This document shows, in pieces, positions 1 through 5,564 of a DNA stretch of 9,124 nt; positions within the stretch are counted from its first letter, which is position 1, and every line of letters begins with the position of its first letter. The notes below the pieces were generated by a model, which did no database searches, was not told the origin of the DNA, and was given only the letters and a program-made list of their open reading frames with translations. The translations under genes and the position numbers were made by a program. The DNA comes from DYGX01 sp035325905 (lineage in GTDB: Bacteria > Chloroflexota > Anaerolineae > Aggregatilineales > Aggregatilineaceae): contig DAOKYY010000118.1 in assembly GCA_035325905.1 (NCBI GenBank), forward strand, positions 1-9,124, in the 5' to 3' direction.

Positions 1-799
1 GCGCCAGCGCCGCCCATTCGTCCAGGCTAAGCGTCTCGGCGCGGCGGTGCGGCTCGATCCCGGCGCGCGCCAGCAGATCGTCTGCCGCCGCCTTGTCGAT
101 GTGCAGGCCGCTGCTCAGCGCGTTGCGGAGCTGTTTGCGCTTCTGGCTGAACCCTGCCCGCACCACGCGGAAAAATGTCGCTTCGTCGGGCACATCGACG
201 GGCGACTGAGAATATACGTCGATCCGCATCACGGCGGAGTCGACATCCGGGCGCGGCCAGAAGGCGCCCGCGTTCAGCCGCAGCGCGATCTCCGGCTGCC
301 CGTAGAACTGCACGCTGACCGCCAGCAAACTCATGTCGCCAGGGGCGGCGATCAGCCGGTCCGCGACCTCACGTTGGACGGTGATCACCAGGCGCTTCGG
401 GCGGGGGCGCCCTTCCAGCAGGTGGCGCAGGATCGCGCTGGTGATGTAGTACGGCAGGTTGGCGACAACGTAAAACGGGCGGTCGTCGAACAGCGGCGCC
501 AGATCGAGCGTCAGAATGTCGGCGTGCACCAGCTCGACGCCCGGCACGCCGTCGAACTGAGCGCGCAGAATCGGCAGCAGGCGATCGTCCGTCTCGACGG
601 CGACCACGCGCGCGGCGTGCTCCGCCAGAACGCGTGTCAGGTTGCCGGTCCCGGCGCCGATCTCCAGCACTTCAGCGCCCGGCGGCAGCGTTGCGATCTC
701 GACGATTTTGTGCAGCGTGTTCGGGTCGTGCAGAAAGTTCTGGCCGAGGCTCTTCTTCGGCGGGATGGCGTGAAAACGCAATAGCTCGCGGTCGTTCAT
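1..799 (-). CDS. rsmA: 16S rRNA (adenine1518-N6/adenine1519-N6)-dimethyltransferase, 3' end cut by the window edge
   Basis: RsmA (KsgA) is a cytoplasmic SAM-dependent enzyme that dimethylates two adjacent adenines in the 3'-terminal hairpin of 16S rRNA late in 30S assembly. Reading the minus strand from the ATG at 799 gives 266 residues with no stop before base 1. Family motifs appear in order: SLGQNFL (17-23), the SAM-binding EIGAGTGNLT (46-55), acidic ET (69-70) and D94 of the adenine pocket, the catalytic NLPYYIT (114-120), FWPRPDVDSAV (180-190) and FSQKRKQLRNAL (217-228). The family is usually about 260-290 residues, so only a short tail is missing. No strong Shine-Dalgarno precedes the ATG; a weak purine stretch (GAGCGAG) is nearby. 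The gene begins 56 bases after the stop of the G5/DUF348 gene on the same strand, so the two are probably cotranscribed, an arrangement known in Firmicutes and Actinobacteria. Confidence 0.97.
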   Translation of the reverse strand, partial: MNDRELLRFHAIPPKKSLGQNFLHDPNTLHKIVEIATLPPGAEVLEIGAGTGNLTRVLAEHAARVVAVETDDRLLPILRAQFDGVPGVELVHADILTLDLAPLFDDRPFYVVANLPYYITSAILRHLLEGRPRPKRLVITVQREVADRLIAAPGDMSLLAVSVQFYGQPEIALRLNAGAFWPRPDVDSAVMRIDVYSQSPVDVPDEATFFRVVRAGFSQKRKQLRNALSSGLHIDKAAADDLLARAGIEPHRRAETLSLDEWAALA

Positions 800-855
800 G
801 GCTCGCTCGTTTCGATCAGAACGGCGGAAAAACGTAGAGGGATGCGCCGCGTGGC

Positions 856-1929
856 TCAGCCCGGCCGGACGCCGTAAGCGATCAGCTCGGGCTGCGGGCG
901 GATGGTGATGTCGTCGGTGATCGGGATGCGTTCGATCAGCTCGGCCCCCGCATAGCGGGCGCGGACCTGTCGCACACGCTCGCCCATCACGCCGGGCGTG
1001 ACGACGCGCTGCTCGCCAAGCGGCAGCGAAAAGTCGGGCCGCGCCACGGTCGTGAAAGGCACCGGCTCGGCCTCGACCTCAAGCTGCTCGACTACGCGCA
1101 CGACACGGATCGTCATCCCCGCCTCGAAACGCGCTTCAAGCGGCGGCTCGGTCGTGTCCGCCCCGACCGGCGCGACGCCGACCGCCTCCAGCACATCGCC
1201 GACCGTCAGACCGGTCGCGCGGGTGCTGAAACTGCGCCCATCCACCTCGATCGTGACCGGCTTGGAGCGGCGCAGCGTCACCGCCATGCCGTCTTCGACC
1301 AGCGTGTGGAAACCCGGCTCGACGCCGTCCGCCAGGTACAGCTCGATCCCGGCTTCGTCCAGCGCCCCGGCGACATCCCGCTGCGTGGTCTGGACGATCC
1401 GCGTGCGGCCATTATCGCGCACGTGCAGCGTCGCGCTGCGCATGACGTAAAGGCTCATCGGCGGCACGTCCCACGGCGTGCGCTCCAGCGTCTCCCGCCA
1501 GTAATCGTGGCCGTCAACCCGTACCACGTCGTACACGCCGACCGCCACGCCCTGCTCGCGCAGGATGTCCAGCGGGTGGACCGCCTGGGTCAGCACGCGG
1601 CGCACCTCGCCATCGGCCTCGATGACCACGACATGCGCGCGCCGGATCGCGATTCTCATGCCCTGCACCAGCGGCGTATCGTGCGCGGGGGAGACCATAT
1701 CGCCCGGCGCGAGCACGACGCTGCGCTCGGCCAGCAGATCGCCGACCGTCCGCGCGCGGGACTCGACCCGCTGCGCGCGCCCGCCGATCTCTAGCGTAAC
1801 GTCTTTATAGGTCAGCCGGTACGCGGCGAAGACCGCCCCTGCCGCCACAAGCGCGATCCCCAGGCCAGCCAGCAGCCGGGCGAGAGAGCGCCGCGTCAGG
1901 CGCGGCGGGCGCGGGGAAGAAGAGTTCAC
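856..1929 (-). CDS. Membrane-anchored G5/DUF348-domain protein (YabE/RpfB-like, without catalytic domain)
   Basis: The 357-residue protein starts with a basic N-terminus and one membrane segment (about 16-37), so most of it should face the outside. It then has four DUF348-like repeats of roughly 55-65 residues (about 44-97, 99-165, 166-222 and 224-281), each with a V-x-I/V-x-x-D/G start and a T-V-x-D-L/V-L core. A G5 domain follows (about 282-355), with the typical V-V-T-P-G-x-x-G-x-x-x-x-x-x-x-x-R-Y-x-x-G run. In known relatives these modules bind cell-wall polymers and carry a C-terminal 3D lytic-transglycosylase-like domain (YabE) or an Rpf domain. Here the stop comes directly after G5, so no enzyme is visible. 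The start is GTG at 1929, with GAAGGA about 11 bases upstream; the nearby ATG at 1943 is out of frame. It sits between the SRP RNA gene and rsmA. A cell-wall binding or scaffolding role is inferred. Confidence 0.9.
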   Translation of the reverse strand: MNSSSPRPPRLTRRSLARLLAGLGIALVAAGAVFAAYRLTYKDVTLEIGGRAQRVESRARTVGDLLAERSVVLAPGDMVSPAHDTPLVQGMRIAIRRAHVVVIEADGEVRRVLTQAVHPLDILREQGVAVGVYDVVRVDGHDYWRETLERTPWDVPPMSLYVMRSATLHVRDNGRTRIVQTTQRDVAGALDEAGIELYLADGVEPGFHTLVEDGMAVTLRRSKPVTIEVDGRSFSTRATGLTVGDVLEAVGVAPVGADTTEPPLEARFEAGMTIRVVRVVEQLEVEAEPVPFTTVARPDFSLPLGEQRVVTPGVMGERVRQVRARYAGAELIERIPITDDITIRPQPELIAYGVRPG

Positions 1930-1946
1930 AGCCGGAGCGCATCCTT

Positions 1947-1961
1947 CAAAACAAAAGCGGG
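1947..1961 (-). terminator. T-tract after the SRP RNA closing stem (probable intrinsic terminator)
   Basis: On the minus strand the last closing-stem bases CCCGC are followed at once by TTTTGTTTTG. The outer arms of the SRP RNA helix would thus act as the terminator hairpin. The T-tract ends next to the GAAGGA ribosome-binding site of the G5 gene, so readthrough rather than a separate leader may supply that gene's mRNA. Confidence 0.65.
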
Positions 1962-2103
1962 GATTGCAAGCAGGTTGCTCGGGCCAGGCACTCCTGCGGC
2001 ACCCAGGGTGAAATCCTTAGTGCTGCTGCCTTCCGGCCCTGACACGGTTCGGACGCCCTGCCGCGCAGGACCCAGTCCGAGCAACTTGCCAGCAATCACC
2101 CGC
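1957..2103 (-). ncRNA. ffs: Signal recognition particle RNA (small bacterial / 4.5S type)
   Basis: The minus strand carries the hallmark SRP apical hairpin: GTCAGG, GGCCGGAAGGC and AGCAGC at about 2043-2022, with the GGAA loop and the asymmetric internal loop that bind the Ffh M domain. The ends pair as a long closing helix: TTGCTCGG (2084-2077) with CCGAGCAA (1982-1975). It extends outward through AAG/CTT, ATTGC/GCAAT and GCGGG/CCCGC, separated by a symmetric four-base internal loop (2088-2091 against 1971-1974). This gives an RNA of roughly 110-147 nucleotides. No 3' partner for an Alu domain is seen beyond the T-tract at 1947-1956, so the small form is more likely than the large Bacillus form. 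The exact mature ends are inferred from pairing. The RNA works with Ffh and FtsY to target nascent membrane and secreted proteins. Confidence 0.95.
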
Positions 2104-2174
2104 TGGACGAGCATGCGAAACGCAGCCTCGTATCAGGCGACGATGTGTTCGCGCGATCCCGCAGGATCGGGTGC

Positions 2175-2203
2175 ATCTTAGCGGATTCACCGGGGCTTGT
2201 CAA
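2175..2203 (-). promoter_or_regulatory. Sigma-A-type promoter of the SRP RNA gene
   Basis: Minus-strand TTGACA (2203-2198, perfect consensus) is followed by a 17-base spacer and TAAGAT (2180-2175, one or two mismatches to TATAAT). The predicted start is near 2168. That places about 65 bases of leader ahead of the SRP RNA closing stem, including two small hairpins (2155-2168 and 2108-2130). These may be removed by processing. No other equally good promoter is visible before the G5 gene, so it may also serve G5 and rsmA by readthrough. Confidence 0.8.
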
Positions 2204-2437
2204 CGGTGACGGGCGTGCCGCGCGGCGGTTCTGATGCCGCTCTTACGACGGCGAGCTTCGAGCAGTGAGAGGTTAGCCAGCGCCGGAGCAAGAGCAAAGT
2301 GGGCGGAGCAAGCTCCGCGCCCTACCAGCCCGGTGCGCTGTTTGTTGCTCTTGGCTGCCCTTCGCTGCATTTCCGTGCTTTAGCTGTTCTTCGACTTTTG
2401 CCAGCCGCTAACTGCTAACGGGCTACCCCCTACCTTC
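2204..2437. other. Intergenic region with palindromes and a dispersed short repeat, no gene
   Basis: This lies between the SRP RNA promoter and the stop of the second Thr/Pro-linker gene. I find no credible reading frame or RNA gene. It holds a hairpin at 2301-2322 (GGGCGGAGC against GCTCCGCGCCC, no T-tract). An inverted pair, CAAGAGCAA (about 2288-2296) and TTGCTCTTG (about 2345-2353), encloses that hairpin. One copy of the 15-base motif GCTGCCCTTCGCTGC is at 2354-2368. A direct doubling of GTTAGC (minus strand, about 2406-2420) lies just past the upstream gene's stop. No convincing terminator for that gene is seen. Confidence 0.6.
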
Positions 2438-3241
2438 TCAATAGGCGTGATTTTGCACGAAATCCACGATCGCGATGTTGGCGTCGCAGGCGCTGGCGGT
2501 TTCAACCGGCACGACGGGCGAGATCGCCGCCCCGGTCGGGCCGACGACCTGAAGCGTGTAGACGTCAGCGCGCGGCGCCGTCCCAAGCTGGAACTCGAAG
2601 CCGCCCGCGCCCCACCGTTCCGCCGAGCCGGAAAAGGCCACCTGCCGGAAGCTCTCGCCCTCAATCGCGATTGCCAGCCCGACCACCGGATCGCCGCTGA
2701 GCGTGGTGAGCGTCCCCGCGATGCTACGCCACTGGCAGCCCTGCGCGTTGTCATTCGCCTCGTAGCGCACCGCGCGCGGGTCGAACGGGAAGGGCGAGCG
2801 TGTCGGCAGCCCGGCCGGACGCGTCCCGCCGACGCTGCCCGGAATCGCCCCGCCGCTGCCGTCGTCGAGCGGCGCGATTGTCGACGTCACGGCCAGATCG
2901 CCCGCCGGGAGCACGGACAGCGAGCCGGACAGCACCGGCGTCGGCGTGATCGTCGGGGTGGCGGTCGCGGTTGGCGTCGGCGTTTCGGTCGCGGTCGGCG
3001 TGGCAGTGGGGGTGGCGGTCGCGGTCGGCGTGCCGGTCGGCAGCGGCGTATCGGTCGCGGTCGGCGTGTGCGTCGCCGTCGGCAGCACGACCCGCGCCGC
3101 GATCGTCGGCGGTGGATAGGGGTTGATCGCGGTCTGCGGGTCCGCCAGAATCAGCACAAACGCGCCGAGTGCGACCACAGTCAGCACCACGAAGACCACC
3201 GTGATCAGGTCGTAGACCGGGGAATTGCGTCTGGACGCCAT
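2438..3241 (-). CDS. Membrane-anchored protein with Thr/Pro-rich linker and two-cysteine C-terminal domain (paralogue 2)
   Basis: I do not recognise a named family. The 267-residue protein has a short cytoplasmic N-terminus and one membrane helix (about 10-32). A low-complexity Thr-Pro-Ala linker (about 53-103) follows, then a less ordered stretch. The C-terminal domain (about 160-267) looks beta-rich and has GCQW (168-171), AGT, G-D-P-V-V-G and A-C-D-x-N (251-255). C169 and C252 match cysteines in the upstream neighbour, suggesting a disulfide outside the membrane. The same motifs in the same order make the two proteins tandem paralogues. The AGT...G-x-x-V-V-G pattern resembles carboxypeptidase-regulatory-like or Ig-like beta sandwiches, but that is inference. 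The start ATG at 3241 has a weak GAAAGTAG upstream. The gap to the preceding gene is 50 bases, so they probably share a transcript. Confidence 0.88.
   Translation of the reverse strand: MASRRNSPVYDLITVVFVVLTVVALGAFVLILADPQTAINPYPPPTIAARVVLPTATHTPTATDTPLPTGTPTATATPTATPTATETPTPTATATPTITPTPVLSGSLSVLPAGDLAVTSTIAPLDDGSGGAIPGSVGGTRPAGLPTRSPFPFDPRAVRYEANDNAQGCQWRSIAGTLTTLSGDPVVGLAIAIEGESFRQVAFSGSAERWGAGGFEFQLGTAPRADVYTLQVVGPTGAAISPVVPVETASACDANIAIVDFVQNHAY
2941..3100 (-). repeat. Short tandem-like repeats encoding the Thr-Pro-Ala linker
   Basis: Inside the paralogue 2 gene the 17-base unit CGGTCGCGGTCGGCGTG (plus strand) occurs exactly at 2986-3002, 3016-3032 and 3052-3068, with a degenerate copy near 2964. 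The copies are 30 and 36 bases apart, multiples of three and six, so length changes would stay in frame. They encode TPTAT-type units of the extracytoplasmic linker. Confidence 0.8.
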
Positions 3242-3291
3242 GCAACACTACTTTCTGCCGCACCCGCGCAGGCGAGCGCGCCACCGCTCCC

Positions 3292-4248
3292 TCAAAATGT
3301 CCGTGTCTGGATAAAGTTGATCAGGGCGAGATTCTGCGCGCACGCCGCCGGAAACGTGACTTCTACGGTCGGCGAGAGCAGCCGGTCGCCGGACCACAGC
3401 GTGACCGTCACGCGCTCGGCGCTTGGCCCGCCGCCCAGGCGCACTTCCCACCCGGAGGGGCCGTAGTCGGTGCCGGTGCCTGCGAGCACGACCCGCTCGC
3501 CGCTCGCGTCGCCGCGAACGCGCACCTCGACGCCGACGACGGCCTCCCCGCGCTGGTCCACGACCGTCCCGGCCAGGCCCTGCCACGCGCAGCCAGTTGT
3601 CCCTTGCGCGAAGCTCTCGCGCAGCAGCGGCGTGCCCGGCTGGACAATGAAGGGATACGGCGCGAGCGTCGGCGGGGCCGGTCCCTGCGGCGTGGACGTG
3701 ACGGTGCTGGTCGGGCGCGGGCCGGGCGTCAGCGTGATCGTCGGCGTCGCGCTCGGACGCGCAGTGAACAGGGCCGCCGCGACGGCGGGTGAGACGACGG
3801 TGGGCGTAAAGTGAGGGAGCGCGGCTCGCGCTGCGCTCCCGACTGCGTCCGATTCGGTGCCGTCCGCCTGGCCGTCACCGCCGCCCTCGGGCGGCGGCTG
3901 GGTCGGCAGCGGCGCGAGCGGTTGCGGCGTGGCCGTCACCTCCGGCAGCCGGGCGGGCGTCCGGGTCGGCTCGACCGCCGGCTGGACGGTCGCCTCCCCG
4001 GTCAGCGTCGGCTCCGGCGTGCCGGTTGGTTCCGGCGTAGTGGACGGCGTGAAGGTCGGCAGGAAGGGCGTCGGCAGCGGCGTGCCCAGGTCTGGGATCA
4101 GGGTCGGCGTCGGAACGTCCGTCGGCGGCGCAAGGAAGGGCGGCTCGGCCATGTCGCCCGCGACCGCGACCGCGTACGCGATCACGCCCAGCGTCAGGAT
4201 CACGAACACCAGCGTCACGAAGTTAAACAGTATGTTGGCACCCCGCAT
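3292..4248 (-). CDS. Membrane-anchored protein with Thr/Pro-rich linker and two-cysteine C-terminal domain (paralogue 1)
   Basis: No named family is recognised. The 318-residue protein has one N-terminal membrane helix (about 8-30). A long Pro/Thr-rich linker (about 40-200) follows, interrupted by a Gly/Asp/acidic patch (121-136). The C-terminal domain (about 208-318) has GCAW (219-222), AGT, GEAVVGVEVRVRG (234-246), GWEVRLGGG and A-C-A-Q-N-L-A-L-I-N-F-I-Q (302-314). C220 and C303 correspond to the two cysteines of the downstream paralogue. The linker is longer and less regular than in the paralogue, while the domain ends are alike. The start ATG at 4248 follows a GGGGGAGGG Shine-Dalgarno by about 11 bases. 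The gene begins 72 bases after the foldase stop. An extracytoplasmic binding or envelope role is plausible, but the function is unknown. Confidence 0.9.
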   Translation of the reverse strand: MRGANILFNFVTLVFVILTLGVIAYAVAVAGDMAEPPFLAPPTDVPTPTLIPDLGTPLPTPFLPTFTPSTTPEPTGTPEPTLTGEATVQPAVEPTRTPARLPEVTATPQPLAPLPTQPPPEGGGDGQADGTESDAVGSAARAALPHFTPTVVSPAVAAALFTARPSATPTITLTPGPRPTSTVTSTPQGPAPPTLAPYPFIVQPGTPLLRESFAQGTTGCAWQGLAGTVVDQRGEAVVGVEVRVRGDASGERVVLAGTGTDYGPSGWEVRLGGGPSAERVTVTLWSGDRLLSPTVEVTFPAACAQNLALINFIQTRTF

Positions 4249-4320
4249 CGGGTAGCTGCCCTCCCCCTGTTCGGGCGACGCCTACGGCGCGCCAGCGGCT
4301 CAGGTCGTGCTCGGTAGCGC

Positions 4321-5322
4321 CTAGTAGCGCCGGATGTCCGCCGAAGCGCGCTGCTGATCCAGCCAGTACAGGAACGCCTGCTCCTTCTGCTGCGCCAGCG
4401 CGGCGGGGTCCAGCGCGCGGCCCTCGGCCACTTCCAGCGTCTGGATCAGGTGATAGCCCAGGCTGCTACGGACCGGCTGCGACGCCAGCTCGCCGGGCTG
4501 GAGCGCGAAGATCGCCGCTTCCACTTCGGGCTGGAGCAGGTCGCCCCGGCCCACCCAGTCGAGGTCGCCGCCGTTGTAGCTGCTGGAGCCGTCGAGCGAA
4601 TACTGCTTAGCCGCGTCCTCAAATGTGATCGCGCCGGACTGAATCTGCGCCAGCAGATCGCGCGCCAGCGCCTCGTCCTTCACCAGGATATGGCGCGAAT
4701 GGACCTGCCGCTCGGCAGTCGAGACGTTGGCCGTCACCATCTGGCTGACCTTATTCCACAGCAGCATCTGGCGCGTCGCCTCGCGGTATTCGTCGAGCGT
4801 GTAAAGCTGGCCGGCCAGCACCTGCTCCAGCGTGGTGTTGTTGGCGGCGGCCAGCTCCGCCTGGATCGCCAGCTCATTGTCGATCTCGGCGTCGGTCACG
4901 ACGATTTCGCCCTGGGCCGCGGCCTGGACGATCAATTCCTGGTCGATCAGGCTTTCGAGCACCATCGCGCTGAAGGCGTCGAGCGTGGCCGGCTCGACCG
5001 TCAGCCCCATCATGCGGCGCTCGCGCTCGCGCGCTAGCTCCGCGACCGTGATCGGCACGCCGTTTACCGAGGCGGCCATCGGCTCGCCCTCCGGCGAGAT
5101 GTTGGTCGGCGTGACCTGCGCTTGCGCGGCGGGCGCGCCACCGCCGGGCATCGCCGCCGCGTTCGCCTCGGCCACGTCGCCCGGCGGGTCCGAGGCGCCT
5201 CTCGCGCTCTCGTCCGCTCCGCAGCCAGCCACCAGCGCGGAGAAAATCAGGATCAACACCAACGCCGCAGCGGGGCGCCGCGAGCGGAACAAACATACAG
5301 GGCTTGCCACAGGTAAGCGCAC
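4321..5322 (-). CDS. Lipoprotein parvulin-type peptidyl-prolyl isomerase (PrsA/SurA-like foldase)
   Basis: This would be an extracytoplasmic foldase that isomerises peptidyl-prolyl bonds and helps secreted proteins fold. The 333-residue sequence has a basic start, a hydrophobic signal (about 18-33) and lipobox LVAG-C with C34 as the lipidated residue. A disordered Ala/Gly/Pro stretch follows. A SurA-like N-terminal helical region runs from about 82 to 198, beginning SVNGVPIT. The parvulin domain (about 205-297) has the HSRHILVK motif (H211), a GGDLDWVGRGDL loop (251-262) and GYHLIQ (H291). Length fits PrsA-type proteins. The start is GTG at 5322, chosen because GAGGA lies 6 bases upstream; a second in-frame GTG is four codons later. 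It has its own promoter and heads a likely operon with the two Thr/Pro-linker proteins, whose folding it might assist (inference). Confidence 0.95.
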   Translation of the reverse strand: MRLPVASPVCLFRSRRPAAALVLILIFSALVAGCGADESARGASDPPGDVAEANAAAMPGGGAPAAQAQVTPTNISPEGEPMAASVNGVPITVAELARERERRMMGLTVEPATLDAFSAMVLESLIDQELIVQAAAQGEIVVTDAEIDNELAIQAELAAANNTTLEQVLAGQLYTLDEYREATRQMLLWNKVSQMVTANVSTAERQVHSRHILVKDEALARDLLAQIQSGAITFEDAAKQYSLDGSSSYNGGDLDWVGRGDLLQPEVEAAIFALQPGELASQPVRSSLGYHLIQTLEVAEGRALDPAALAQQKEQAFLYWLDQQRASADIRRY

Positions 5323-5391
5323 GATCGGTCCTCAGAGAGCCTGCATCAGCCAACGAGCGCCGGTCGCGGTGGATTTCGCACCGGCCCTCTT

Positions 5392-5420
5392 ATTATGCAG
5401 AGGCGGGGGGATGCTGGCAA
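5392..5420 (-). promoter_or_regulatory. Sigma-A-type promoter of the foldase operon
   Basis: Minus-strand TTGCCA (5420-5415, five of six to TTGACA) is followed by a 17-base spacer and CATAAT (5397-5392, five of six to TATAAT). The predicted start is near 5385, giving a leader of about 62 bases to the GTG at 5322. It lies just downstream of the nested inverted repeat at 5443-5558. Confidence 0.7.
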
Positions 5421-5442
5421 GTACGGCGCAGCACAACTCAAC

Positions 5443-5558
5443 GTAGCGAAAGGCAGCGGGCCAGCAGCAGGCAGCCAAAAAGCAGCCAGGGCCAGCGCGT
5501 GCCATGATCGCCCGCTGTCCTTCGCTGCTTTTGGCTGTTCTGTGCTGTCTTTCGCTGC
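5443..5558. repeat. Nested inverted repeat built from a 15-base motif, between RNase J and the foldase gene
   Basis: The outer arms are GTAGCGAAAGGCAGC (5443-5457) and GCTGTCTTTCGCTGC (5544-5558). The inner arms are CAGCCAAAAAGCAGC (5472-5486) and GCTGCTTTTGGCTG (5524-5537). A further direct copy, GCTGTCCTTCGCTGC, is at 5514-5528. The element starts a few bases past the RNase J stop. It could be a 3' mRNA structure for that gene, but no T-tract follows, so it is not a standard intrinsic terminator. Confidence 0.65.
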
Positions 5559-5564
5559 GTTTAG

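Noticed and set aside
47..784. Plus-strand open frame of 245 codons
   Set aside because: It is the shadow of rsmA; the minus strand shows the full set of RsmA motifs in one frame.
1926..2114. Minus-strand 62-codon frame over the SRP RNA
   Set aside because: The region is explained by the SRP RNA structure; the peptide has no recognisable features.
2301..2322. Hairpin as terminator of the second Thr/Pro-linker gene
   Set aside because: No T-run follows the stem on either strand.
2941..3100. Possible CRISPR-like spaced repeats
   Set aside because: Copies are in frame inside a gene, spacers are short and themselves repeat-derived, and the translation is a normal Thr-Pro linker.
2447..3466. 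Plus-strand open frame of 339 codons rich in Arg and Gly
   Set aside because: It crosses two minus-strand genes and mirrors the Thr-Pro-Ala repeat; no domain or ribosome-binding site supports it.
4311..4332. Direct doubling of TAGCGCC around the foldase stop codon
   Set aside because: Only 7-8 bases long and in GC-rich sequence; could easily be chance or a small slippage event.
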